64,000 bases of DNA from Nitrosovibrio sp. Nv17 (lineage in GTDB: Bacteria; Pseudomonadota; Gammaproteobacteria; Burkholderiales; Nitrosomonadaceae), in NCBI RefSeq assembly GCF_900119085.1, contig NZ_FPIQ01000013.1, positions 1-64,000 of the forward strand, in the 5' to 3' direction. The notes under the pieces were generated by a model. That model saw only the letters and a list, made by a program, of their open reading frames with translations. It ran no database searches and was not told the origin of the DNA. Shown one piece after another: positions 1-7,701 of this stretch. A program made the translations under genes and the position numbers. Each line of letters opens with the position of its first letter. Positions within the stretch are counted from its first letter, which is position 1.

Positions 1-55
1 CAACGGGAACAGCAATCTGTGCAGGTGTTCCGGGTTCAGTCGTTTGAAGTGTCAT
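1..55 (-). CDS. N-terminus of an unrecognised protein, leaving the left edge
   Basis: Only the first 18 codons are in the window. An ATG at 55-53 on the minus strand is preceded by GAGGA with a six-base spacer, a good Shine-Dalgarno arrangement, and the frame MTLQTTEPGTPAQIAVPV stays open to the edge. The peptide is too short to assign a family. The opposite strand also has an open frame over bases 1-57 that would end a protein, so strand is not certain; the ribosome binding site favours the minus-strand reading. If right, the gene is divergent from the membrane protein at 527. Confidence 0.4.
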   Translation of the reverse strand, partial: MTLQTTEPGTPAQIAVPV

Positions 56-304
56 GATGAATCCTCGAATGAAGTCGCGATACAATGTCACGGGTTCCCC
101 GACCCTGCACACGCGCCTACCATCCTTGTGTATACAGGCTCAAAGCCTCGGATACTCCACGGTATTGGCGAATAGGGCGGGGAGCCAATCTACATCACAA
201 GCTCAGACCTTAAAAAACCTGTCTTCAGGATGGGACGGCTTCCCCAGTGAAGCATCATCTTACTTGCATCACAAACAAAATCTGAATATCTCTGATCATA
301 CAAG

Positions 305-331
305 GATGGGTGGAGCGCAGCGCAACCCATC
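305..331. repeat. Short inverted repeat (GATGGGT / ACCCATC)
   Basis: Seven-base arms GATGGGT and ACCCATC flank a GC-rich 13-base loop containing GGAGCGCAGCGC. It lies in noncoding sequence. The form recalls dispersed palindromic repeats of proteobacterial genomes, but only one copy is visible here, so repeat-family membership is inference. Confidence 0.45.
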
Positions 332-380
332 ACTCCTGCGGAATTTCCGGAGCTCGGTAAAGAACCGAATGCTCGCACGG

Positions 381-413
381 ATCGTATTGAAGAAAGGAAA
401 TCACAGCCAATGA
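381..413 (+). repeat. Degenerate copy of the gene-junction sequence at 1151-1183
   Basis: This 33-base segment matches 1151-1183 at 27 of 33 positions without gaps. In the downstream copy the segment carries the end of the membrane-protein gene, the ribosome binding site AAGGAGGG and the ATG of the 46-residue ORF. Here the site reads AAGAAAGG and the ATG is ACA, so the micropeptide start is lost. The frame still ends in GNHSQ-stop, against GNHGQ-stop in the intact copy. Confidence 0.6.
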
Positions 414-526
414 AACAATTCAACGGCTGCCGTGCTTTCCACCGGAAAGACTATCGATATGACAAAAAATAAGAGGCGCCTTGCTCATCCTCAGGCGTAT
501 CGTACTGATCGGTACCGGAGATGATC

Positions 527-1183
527 ATGAAGCGTGAGCAAACAGCCATCTCACCCGAGGAGCGCAGATTCCACAGAGTATCCCAAAGGGATCTATTGAT
601 TTTCTGCGTGCTGGGCTACGTATTGTACTTTACCGCGCGTTGGGGAGAGCCACCGACCTGGGCGCTGGCGGGGATCGAGACCCTGAAGCCGGTCCTCGGC
701 GCGCTCGGCAACGCCGCGCGCGTAAGTGACGTGCCCTTCCCAGCGCAGGTGATACTCATCTATTGCGCCTTCGGTTTCCCCTTCCTCACGGTCTGGGCCA
801 TGTACCGAGTTTTTGTGACTGAGGATCCAAGGAAGATCATCATGCCTGGAAAGAACGAACTGCCGCGCTGGAAGCTGGCGTGCCTAGGGGTGGGACAGCT
901 AGTGTTGATACTTTCTTTTATAGGAATCTGTATCCATGAGCACACTGGTTCTATCGGATGGGAGATGCACGCCTTCTTCTCGCCGGGTTTTGGCACGGCG
1001 ACCATACTGCTCATCGGCTACGGAGGCTTTGCCATGACCATACCGATAGTCTTTTACTGGCTGTGGATCGCGCTAGCGGGATATCCCGGAAAACACGTAG
1101 CCAGCAGTCCAGTCGACGATCCGATCGATCAGGAATCGGATGCACCCACCATCATATTGAAGGAGGGAAATCATGGCCAGTGA
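527..1183 (+). CDS. Unrecognised four-helix integral membrane protein
   Basis: This 218-residue protein has about four hydrophobic segments. They lie near residues 24-42, 75-97, 120-140 and 155-185, with a charged, Asp-rich tail (SPVDDPIDQESDAP). No family motif is recognised. The start at 527 is preferred over the in-frame ATG at 521 because GGAG at 517-520 gives a six-base spacing to 527. Its stop overlaps the next small gene by 11 bases, suggesting translational coupling. GC content is a little lower than in the exporter genes that follow. It probably sits in the inner membrane; its function is unknown. Confidence 0.6.
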   Translation: MKREQTAISPEERRFHRVSQRDLLIFCVLGYVLYFTARWGEPPTWALAGIETLKPVLGALGNAARVSDVPFPAQVILIYCAFGFPFLTVWAMYRVFVTEDPRKIIMPGKNELPRWKLACLGVGQLVLILSFIGICIHEHTGSIGWEMHAFFSPGFGTATILLIGYGGFAMTIPIVFYWLWIALAGYPGKHVASSPVDDPIDQESDAPTIILKEGNHGQ

Positions 1184-1313
1184 GGCGGATGAAAAGGAAC
1201 TGACATTCGACATCGTGTTCGGGCTCGGCGGCGAATTTTCAAGCACAGCCCTGAAGCTCGTCCAGGGGGCGCTGCTCGATGTATTCAAGGATGTCTTGAG
1301 TTATAAACGCTGA
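1173..1313 (+). CDS. 46-residue peptide coupled to the upstream membrane protein
   Basis: This ORF is preceded by a near-perfect Shine-Dalgarno (AAGGAGGG, 1160-1167) placed six bases before its ATG, and that ATG lies inside the end of the membrane-protein gene. The peptide starts MASEADEKELTFD and continues as a Gly/Leu/Val-rich stretch with regular spacing of hydrophobic residues (around IVFGLGGEF and LKLVQGALLDVF), ending DVLSYKR. It may form an amphipathic helix that sits at the membrane or binds the upstream protein. No family is recognised. The evidence for expression is the ribosome binding site and the overlap. Confidence 0.55.
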   Translation: MASEADEKELTFDIVFGLGGEFSSTALKLVQGALLDVFKDVLSYKR

Positions 1314-1556
1314 GACCGGCAATCTCAACTGGTACCAAGAGGCGGGTTTCTCCTCCCGTTTGACCGTCAGCTCCATCGTTCCTGCGGTCCCTGCAAGGAT
1401 TCGAGCACCCCGCACAGCCCAACACCCAGCCCGCCCTTCCGCCCCCTCCACGTAGACTCCTTCGGCCCTCTCGTCCGGAAAATTCCACCGGACGCCGGCT
1501 AGCCCCGGCACCGCTTCTACGCGATAATCACGCGTCGTACTTCCGGGACTCTGTCC
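1314..1556. other. Intergenic, no assigned gene
   Basis: There is no credible plus-strand gene. A minus-strand frame is open through the whole stretch and gives a fairly protein-like sequence around KREEKPASWYQLRLPVSAF, but it lacks a start signal and only stays open further because it is antisense to the GC-rich adaptor gene. It could be a relic. The promoter of the downstream exporter operon is expected here, but no clear -35/-10 pair was found. Confidence 0.4.
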
Positions 1557-2774
1557 GTGGCCAACGAAGACCTCTCCAGACTCAGGATCGACCGCACCGG
1601 CGGCGCCCGTCCGATCGGCCGGAAAAAGCCGCTGCGGACCGTGCCCGCGCTGGCCGCCGTCGCGGCGCTGGGGCTGCTCGCGGCGCTGTATCTGCGCACC
1701 CATGCCACGGTGGAAGTGCAAATCGGCACCGTGACCACGGCCTACCCGTCCCAGTCCCACACCCTGCTCAACGCCACGGGGTACGTCGTGGCCCAGCGCA
1801 AGGCGGCGGTGGCGTCCAAGGGCACCGGCCGGGTCGAATGGCTGGGCGTGACGGAAGGCAGCCGGGTGAAGCAGGGCGAGATCATCGCCCGGCTGGAAAA
1901 CACGGACGTGGGCGCCACGATGGAGCAGGCGGCCGCCAACGTCGGCGTCGCCCGTGCGAACCTGCAACAGGGAAAGGCGGAACTGATCGATGCCGAGGCG
2001 GCCCACCGGCGCAACGAGGAGCTGCTTGCCAAGGGTTTCATCTCGCAGTTCGCCTTCGACGCCGCGACCGCGCGCTTCCACAAGGCCCGGGCCGCGGTGC
2101 GCGGCTACGAGGCGGCGGTGGACGCGGCCGAGGCCAGCCACCGCGCCGCGCAGGTGGCGGTGGAGCAGACCCTGATCCGGGCGCCCTTCGACGGTATCGT
2201 GCTGACCAAGAGCGCGAACGTGGGCGACGTGATCACTCCTTTTTCCTCCGCCCTCGACGCCAAGGGCGCGGTCGTCACGATGGCGGACATGGACACGCTG
2301 GAAGTGGAGGCGGACGTTTCCGAATCCAGCCTGCCCAAGGTCAGGCTGGAGCAGCCGTGCGAGATCCAGCTGGACGCCATGCCGGACATGCGCTTCCGCG
2401 GCCTGGTGGAGCGCGTCGTGCCGACGGTGGACCGCGCCAAGGCCACCGTGATCGTGAAGATCCGCTTCCTCGACCGCGATCCCGGCATCCTGCCGGAGAT
2501 GAGCGCCAAGGTCGCCTTCCTGGAAAAGGAGATGGCTCCCGACGAGCGCACCGCCCGCACGGTCATCCCGCCGGAGGCCGTCGTCTCGCGCAATGGCCGC
2601 CAGGTGGCGTTCGTGGTGAAGGACGACGCCGCGATCGAGACACCCGTCGAGACGGGCGCGCGGATTGGCGACATGGTCGAGGTGCTGCGCGGCCCGGCGG
2701 CGGGCGACAAGGTCGTCCTGCACCCGGACGGCGGCCTGGGCCACGGCGACAGCGTCAAGGTGGCAGCGAAGTAG
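1557..2774 (+). CDS. HlyD/MacA-type periplasmic adaptor of an ABC exporter
   Basis: This 405-residue membrane fusion protein has a short cytoplasmic N-terminus, one anchor helix (about residues 32-48), a lipoyl-like half motif, a coiled-coil hairpin (about 120-200) rich in Ala/Glu/Arg, a second lipoyl half (TLIRAPFDGIV) and a beta-barrel region. Such proteins link an inner-membrane ABC permease to an outer-membrane channel. The start is GTG at 1557, with no strong ribosome binding site, so a nearby upstream start cannot be excluded. It begins a four-gene unit with an ATPase and two permeases. The substrate is not evident; no outer-membrane channel gene is adjacent. Confidence 0.85.
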   Translation: MANEDLSRLRIDRTGGARPIGRKKPLRTVPALAAVAALGLLAALYLRTHATVEVQIGTVTTAYPSQSHTLLNATGYVVAQRKAAVASKGTGRVEWLGVTEGSRVKQGEIIARLENTDVGATMEQAAANVGVARANLQQGKAELIDAEAAHRRNEELLAKGFISQFAFDAATARFHKARAAVRGYEAAVDAAEASHRAAQVAVEQTLIRAPFDGIVLTKSANVGDVITPFSSALDAKGAVVTMADMDTLEVEADVSESSLPKVRLEQPCEIQLDAMPDMRFRGLVERVVPTVDRAKATVIVKIRFLDRDPGILPEMSAKVAFLEKEMAPDERTARTVIPPEAVVSRNGRQVAFVVKDDAAIETPVETGARIGDMVEVLRGPAAGDKVVLHPDGGLGHGDSVKVAAK

Positions 2775-2781
2775 CGGACAC

Positions 2782-3474
2782 ATGGAATCCCCGGCCGAAC
2801 CCATCGTCCGCATCAGGAATCTCACCAAGAGCTACCGCCGCGGCGAGCAGCGGGTGCCGGTGCTGACGAACATTTCCTTCGACATCGCCGCCGGCGAGTT
2901 CATCGCGCTGATGGGGCCGTCGGGGTCGGGCAAGAGCACCCTGCTCAACCTGATCGCCGGCATCGACAAACCGGATGGCGGCTCGCTGACGGTGAACGGG
3001 ACCGACATCGCCACCCTTTCCGAGGCGGAGCTCGCGGACTGGCGCGCGGCCAACGTCGGGTTCATCTTCCAGTTCTACAACCTGATGCCGGTCCTGACCG
3101 CGTTCGAGAACGTCGAACTGCCCCTGCTGCTGACGTCGCTCGCGCGCGGCGAGCGCCAGGCGCGCGTGGACCTGGCCCTCTCCATGGTGGGGCTGGCCGA
3201 CCGCACCACCCACTATCCCTCGGAGCTGTCCGGGGGCCAGCAGCAGCGCGTGGCGATCGCCCGGGCTTTCATCACCGACCCCGTCATCCTGGTGGCGGAC
3301 GAGCCCACGGGCGACCTGGACCGCGCCTCGGCGAACGACATCCTCGCCCTGCTCGAGCGCCTGAACGCCGAACTGGGAAAAACCATCATCATGGTGACGC
3401 ACGATCCGCACGCAGCGCGCTCGGCGCACGCGATCCGGCATCTGGAAAAAGGGGAGCTCGACGTGGCGCCCTGA
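2782..3474 (+). CDS. ABC exporter ATP-binding protein (LolD/MacB-like)
   Basis: This 230-residue ATPase of the type that partners FtsX-like permeases shows Walker A GPSGSGKST, a Q-loop (FIFQFYN), the signature LSGGQQQR, Walker B VILVADEPTGDLD and a switch histidine (VTHD). The ATG at 2782, eight bases after the adaptor gene, gives the normal start for the family. It powers the two permeases that follow. Confidence 0.92.
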   Translation: MESPAEPIVRIRNLTKSYRRGEQRVPVLTNISFDIAAGEFIALMGPSGSGKSTLLNLIAGIDKPDGGSLTVNGTDIATLSEAELADWRAANVGFIFQFYNLMPVLTAFENVELPLLLTSLARGERQARVDLALSMVGLADRTTHYPSELSGGQQQRVAIARAFITDPVILVADEPTGDLDRASANDILALLERLNAELGKTIIMVTHDPHAARSAHAIRHLEKGELDVAP

Positions 3475-3493
3475 ATGCCGCGCCCGCACGCCC

Positions 3494-4651
3494 ATGCACT
3501 TCCTGAAACTCATACTCAGAAATGCCCTGCGCCACCGGCTGCGCACGGGGCTGACGGTGCTGGGCCTGGTGGTGGCCATCCTGGCGTTCGGGCTGCTGCG
3601 CACCGTGGTGGACGCCTGGTATTCGGGCGCTGAAGGCGCTTCCGCCGCGCGCCTGGTGACGCGCAACGCAATCTCGCTGGTGTTTCCCCTGCCGGTCAGC
3701 TACCGCGAGCGCATACGCCGCATGGAAGGCGTGACGGCCATCTCCTATGCGAACTGGTTCGGCGGCGTCTACGTGACGCCGAAGAATTTCTTTCCCCAGT
3801 TCGCCGTCGACGCGAAAACCTACTTCGACCTCTACCCCGAATACGTCATCCCGCCCGCCGAGATGAAGGCCTTCGTCATCGACCGCAAGGGCTGCGTGAT
3901 CGGCCGCAAGCTGGCGAATACCTACGGCTTCAAGGTCGGCGACGCCCTTCCGCTGCGCGGCACCATCTATCCGGGCACCTGGAATTTCACCGTCCGGGCG
4001 ATCTACGACGGCGCGCAGGCCAGCACCGACACGTCCCAGCTGTTCTTCCACTGGGACTATCTCAACGAGACCATGAAGAAGGCGGGCGCCCGCAAGACGG
4101 ACTGGGTGGGCGTCTACGTGATCGAGATCTCCGACCCCGACAATGCCGCCCAGATATCCACCGAGGTGGACGCCATGTTCCGCAATTCGCTCGCCGAGAC
4201 CCTCACCGAGACGGAGAAGGCCTTCCAGCTCGGGTTCGTCTCCATGACCGAGGCGATCGTGGTGGCGATACGCATCGTTTCCTTTCTCGTCATCTTCATC
4301 ATCCTGGCCGTCATGGCCAACACCATGGCCATGACGGCGCGGGAGCGCATCGCGGAGTACGCCACCCTCAAGGCGCTCGGGTTCGGCCCGGCCTTCCTGG
4401 CGGGGCTGATCTACGGCGAATCCCTCGCGATCGCGCTCGCCGGCGCGGTGCTGGGCATCGCCCTCACCTTTCCCGTGGCGCACGGATTCAGCAAGCAGGT
4501 GGGCACGCTGTTCCCGGTCTTCGGCGTGTCGCCCGAGACGATCTGGATGCAGGCCGCGGCCGCAGCCGCGGTGGGCGTCGCGGCGGCCGCGCTGCCCGCC
4601 TTTCGCGCCGCGCGGGTGCCCATCGTCGAGGGACTGAGGAGCATGGGCTGA
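3494..4651 (+). CDS. FtsX-like ABC exporter permease (first of two)
   Basis: The 385-residue permease has the usual FtsX/MacB layout: an N-terminal helix (about 18-40), a large periplasmic domain (about 45-255) and three C-terminal helices (about 262-285, 300-330, 350-370). The conserved TARERIAEYATLKALGF segment precedes the second C-terminal pair. It is followed one base later by a second permease, so the transporter is probably a heterodimer. Confidence 0.88.
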   Translation: MHFLKLILRNALRHRLRTGLTVLGLVVAILAFGLLRTVVDAWYSGAEGASAARLVTRNAISLVFPLPVSYRERIRRMEGVTAISYANWFGGVYVTPKNFFPQFAVDAKTYFDLYPEYVIPPAEMKAFVIDRKGCVIGRKLANTYGFKVGDALPLRGTIYPGTWNFTVRAIYDGAQASTDTSQLFFHWDYLNETMKKAGARKTDWVGVYVIEISDPDNAAQISTEVDAMFRNSLAETLTETEKAFQLGFVSMTEAIVVAIRIVSFLVIFIILAVMANTMAMTARERIAEYATLKALGFGPAFLAGLIYGESLAIALAGAVLGIALTFPVAHGFSKQVGTLFPVFGVSPETIWMQAAAAAAVGVAAAALPAFRAARVPIVEGLRSMG

Positions 4652-4652
4652 G

Positions 4653-5819
4653 ATGTCCGTTCCCCTCTCCTACATCTGGCGCAATCTCGCCGCCCGCAGG
4701 CTGACCACCCTGCTCACCGCGGGCGGCATGGCGCTGGTGGTGTTCGTCTTCGCCACGGTGCTGATGCTGGAGGAAGGGCTGCGGGTCACCCTGGTGGAAA
4801 CCGGCTCGCCGGGCAACGTGGTCGTGACCCGCCGCTCCGCCGGGACGGAGGTGCAGAGCATCATCGACCGGGAACAGGCGGCGATCGTGGAAAGCCAGCC
4901 CGAGATCGCGCTCGGCGAACACGGCCTGCAACTGGCCTCGAAGGAAACCGTGGTGCTGATCTCGCTCGCCAAGCGCGGCTCGGACAAGGCATCCAACGTG
5001 TTGATCCGCGGCGTCGGCTCGCACGGGCTCGAACTGCGCCCGCAGGTCAGCCTGCTGTCGGGGCGGATGTTCCGTCCCGGTTCGACGGAGATCATCGCCG
5101 GCAAGAGCGTGGCGGAGCGCTACCAGGGCACCGGCGTCGGCGAGACGCTGCGCTTCGGGCAGCGGGAATGGACCGTGGTCGGCATCATGGATGCGGGCAG
5201 GACCGGCTTCGACTCGGAGATATGGGGCGACGCGGACCAGCTGATGCAGGCGTTCCGCAGGTCGGTCTACTCGTCGGTGATCGTGAAGCTCGTCGACCCC
5301 GACCGGTTCCCGGAGTTCAGGGCCCGCCTTGAGGCCGATCCCCGCCTGACCCTGGACATCAAGCAGGAAAGCGTCTTCTATGCCGAGCAGTCGCAGCTGC
5401 TGGCGAACTTCATCAGCTACCTGGGCATGATCCTGTCGATCATCTTCTCCATCGGCGCGATCATCGGCGCCATGATCACCATGTACGCCTCCGTCGCCAA
5501 CCGCGCCACGGAGATCGGCACGCTGCGCGCGCTCGGGTTCCGCCGCGCCAACATCCTCGCCGCCTTCCTGGTGGAGGCCCTGATGCTGGGCGCCGCAGGC
5601 GGCGTGGCGGGGCTGGCGCTCGCCTCGTTCATGCAGTTCTTCACCATCTCCACCATGAACTGGCAGTCCTTTTCCGAGCTTGCGTTCAGCTTCACCCTGA
5701 ACGGCGAGATCGCGGCCAAGTCGCTGGCCTTCGCGCTGGTCATGGGCGTGGCCGGCGGATTCCTCCCCGCCGCCCGCGCCGCGCGGCTCGACATCGTGGA
5801 TTCGCTGCGGGCAGCCTGA
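4653..5819 (+). CDS. FtsX-like ABC exporter permease (second of two)
   Basis: The 388-residue partner has the same topology: an N-terminal helix (about 22-42), a periplasmic domain and three C-terminal helices. The coupling segment ANRATEIGTLRALGFRR is canonical for FtsX-like permeases. It starts one base after the previous stop. The four genes 1557-5819 resemble DevBCA/MacAB-type exporters for lipids, peptides or lipoproteins, but the substrate is unknown. Confidence 0.88.
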   Translation: MSVPLSYIWRNLAARRLTTLLTAGGMALVVFVFATVLMLEEGLRVTLVETGSPGNVVVTRRSAGTEVQSIIDREQAAIVESQPEIALGEHGLQLASKETVVLISLAKRGSDKASNVLIRGVGSHGLELRPQVSLLSGRMFRPGSTEIIAGKSVAERYQGTGVGETLRFGQREWTVVGIMDAGRTGFDSEIWGDADQLMQAFRRSVYSSVIVKLVDPDRFPEFRARLEADPRLTLDIKQESVFYAEQSQLLANFISYLGMILSIIFSIGAIIGAMITMYASVANRATEIGTLRALGFRRANILAAFLVEALMLGAAGGVAGLALASFMQFFTISTMNWQSFSELAFSFTLNGEIAAKSLAFALVMGVAGGFLPAARAARLDIVDSLRAA

Positions 5820-5840
5820 TCCGGTTCCCGATCGCGCGGA

Positions 5841-6380
5841 TCAGCCGCGAATCTCTTCGATCGTGCCCATGTGGAATCCCAGCCTGCCGCACTGGCGTTC
5901 CTCGAAGTAGCGCCTCAGCGGTTCGTGGATGACACGGAACGCGAGTTCCGTCCAGGGAATCTCCGTCTCCGCGAAGAGCCGCACGTCCAGGCTCTCGCTG
6001 CCCGGGCTGAAGTCCAGATCCAGCAGCCGCGCGCGAAACAGGACGTGCACCTGGTTGATGTGGGGTATGTTGTAGATGGCGTAGAGGTTCCCCATCTCGA
6101 CCCGCGCGTTCGCCTCCTCCAGCGTCTCCCGCGCCGCACCCTGCACCAGGGTCTCGGCGTTCTCCATGAAGCCCGAGGGCACGGTCCACAGGCCATGGCG
6201 CGGCTCGATGGCTCTTCGGCACAACAGTATCCTGTCCTCCCATTCGGGAATGCAGCCCACCACGATCTTGGGATTCTGGTAGTGGATGGTATGGCACGAG
6301 GGGCAGATGTAGCGGGGCAGCGCATCCCCTTCGGGAATGCGCCACTCCACCAGGCCGCCGCAATTGCTGCAGAATTTCAT
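5841..6380 (-). CDS. Nudix hydrolase with N-terminal zinc ribbon
   Basis: The 179-residue protein carries two CxxC pairs near the N-terminus (C4/C7 and C26/C29), a zinc ribbon like that of NudC-type and ADP-ribose-type Nudix proteins. A Nudix box follows at about residues 70-93, reading GFMENAETLVQGAARETLEE. The residue after EEA is Asn where Gly is usual. It is expected to cleave a nucleoside diphosphate linked to another group, using divalent metal. Its start overlaps the end of the DUF482 gene upstream by four bases, so the two are co-translated. Convergent with the ABC exporter. Confidence 0.85.
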   Translation of the reverse strand: MKFCSNCGGLVEWRIPEGDALPRYICPSCHTIHYQNPKIVVGCIPEWEDRILLCRRAIEPRHGLWTVPSGFMENAETLVQGAARETLEEANARVEMGNLYAIYNIPHINQVHVLFRARLLDLDFSPGSESLDVRLFAETEIPWTELAFRVIHEPLRRYFEERQCGRLGFHMGTIEEIRG

Positions 6381-7528
6381 CCGCTTCCCGCTTCCTTTCT
6401 GAATGGCGAACGCGCGTTCAGCGTGTCCAGGTACCGATCGACTCCCTGCGCCTCGTGCCTGACGTGGTGCCCGACCGCCGCCGCGAACTCGGGGTGCGCC
6501 AGCCAATGCGCCGACCAGGTACGCGCCGGCAGCAGGCCGCGCGCCAGCTTGTGCTCTCCCTGCGCGCCGCCCTCGAACAGGGCAAGGCCGCGGGCGATGC
6601 AGAATTCGATGGCCTGATAGTAGCAGGTCTCGAAATGCAATCCGGGAACGAACGCCATCGTACCCCAATAACGCCCGTACAGCGTACGGTCGTTGTGCAG
6701 GTTCAGGGCGGCGGCGATGGGCCGGCCCTCGCGCAACGCCAGTATCAGCAGCACGTTTTCGGGCATGTGCCGGCCGAGCCGCAGGAAAAAATCCAGGCTG
6801 AGATAGGGCGATGCGTGATGGTCGAAATAGGTCTTGTCGTAGCAGCCCGCGAAGAAGCGCCAGTGATCCGGCTGCGCGTCGTGCCCGGAAAGCCATTGGA
6901 AACGGATGCCCTCCGCCTGCAACCGGCGCCGCTCCTGCCGGATCTTCCTGCGCTTGTCGCGTTCGAGCGTGCCCAGAAACTCATCGAAATCGGCATACCC
7001 TCCATCCGGGCGGTTGCGCCAGTGGAACTGGACGCCTTGACGCAGCGCCAGGCCCGCTCCCTTCCACTCGGCCGCCTCCCCGTCCCCCGGAAACAGACAG
7101 TGGAACGACGACACGCCGGACTCCACGGCCATTTTCAGCGCGGCCCCGATCAGCATCCGGCGATGCTCCGCCGTGTCTGCCAGCAGGCGCCGGCCGGTCA
7201 CGGGGCTGAAGGGAACCGCGCTCAGCAGCTTGGGATAGTAGGCGTATCCACAGCGGCGATGGGCGTCCGCCCAGGCCCAGTCGAAGACGTACTCTCCGTA
7301 GGAATGGTCCTTCAGATACAGCGGCAGCGCACCCCGCAGGACACCTTCTTCCCGGAGCGCGAGGAAGCGCGGCCGCCAGCCTGTCTCCGGCGAGGCGCAG
7401 CCGCTGCCGTGCAGGGCGGAGAAGAGTTCATGCCGCAGGAAGGGATCGTCCCCGGCCAGTGTATTCCATGCCGCGACAGAAATGCCGTCCAGAGAATCGA
7501 GCGCCTCGATTTCGTACTTGGATGTCAT
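6377..7528 (-). CDS. DUF482/COG3146 predicted N-acyltransferase
   Basis: This 383-residue protein matches the DUF482 family (GNAT-fold, related to peptidoglycan-crossbridge FemAB-like enzymes). Recognisable points are the N-terminal WNTLAGDDPFLRHEFFS-like segment (here DDPFLRHELFSAL), the KRRKIRQERRR stretch and the C-terminal FEGGAQGEHKLARGL motif. The native substrate of this family is not established. It lies divergent from nadE and overlaps the Nudix gene by four bases. Confidence 0.85.
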   Translation of the reverse strand: MTSKYEIEALDSLDGISVAAWNTLAGDDPFLRHELFSALHGSGCASPETGWRPRFLALREEGVLRGALPLYLKDHSYGEYVFDWAWADAHRRCGYAYYPKLLSAVPFSPVTGRRLLADTAEHRRMLIGAALKMAVESGVSSFHCLFPGDGEAAEWKGAGLALRQGVQFHWRNRPDGGYADFDEFLGTLERDKRRKIRQERRRLQAEGIRFQWLSGHDAQPDHWRFFAGCYDKTYFDHHASPYLSLDFFLRLGRHMPENVLLILALREGRPIAAALNLHNDRTLYGRYWGTMAFVPGLHFETCYYQAIEFCIARGLALFEGGAQGEHKLARGLLPARTWSAHWLAHPEFAAAVGHHVRHEAQGVDRYLDTLNARSPFRKEAGSG

Positions 7529-7701
7529 GGAAATGTCCCACCCGGCACGCGCGTCCGATCGCGCACGCCCCGGATCCCGCCCCGGTCTCCTTGCAACGTT
7601 CTGGTAATATTATGCGATCCACGCGGCCACGGCCCCTCCGGGGCCCCGATCGCGATGACGTCCGACAGGCCCAGACCATAGCGCATACTCATGGCGCCAT
7701 C

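Larger units (their letters stand above)
56..526. other. Intergenic stretch without a convincing gene
   Basis: A 119-codon frame exists at 54-413, but its composition (Ser/Asn/Arg-rich, no domain, no ribosome binding site) does not look like protein. The stretch holds a 27-bp inverted repeat at 305-331 and a degenerate copy (381-413) of the sequence that joins the two genes at 1151-1183, so it may contain the decayed end of a duplicated gene pair. Confidence 0.5.

Noticed and set aside
54-413. 119-codon plus-strand ORF
   Set aside because: No ribosome binding site, no hydrophobic pattern or domain, and it covers an inverted repeat. Only its last residues resemble the end of the next gene.
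410-472. 20-codon ORF following the decayed junction copy
   Set aside because: Too short, with a degraded ribosome binding site and no similarity to the 46-residue peptide.
1239-2828. 529-codon minus-strand frame
   Set aside because: Most of it is antisense to the HlyD-like adaptor, with low-complexity His/Arg/Gly-rich sequence. Only the part before 1557 was kept as a possible relic.
3389-4483. 364-codon minus-strand frame over the permease
   Set aside because: Antisense shadow; composition typical of reversed GC-rich coding DNA.
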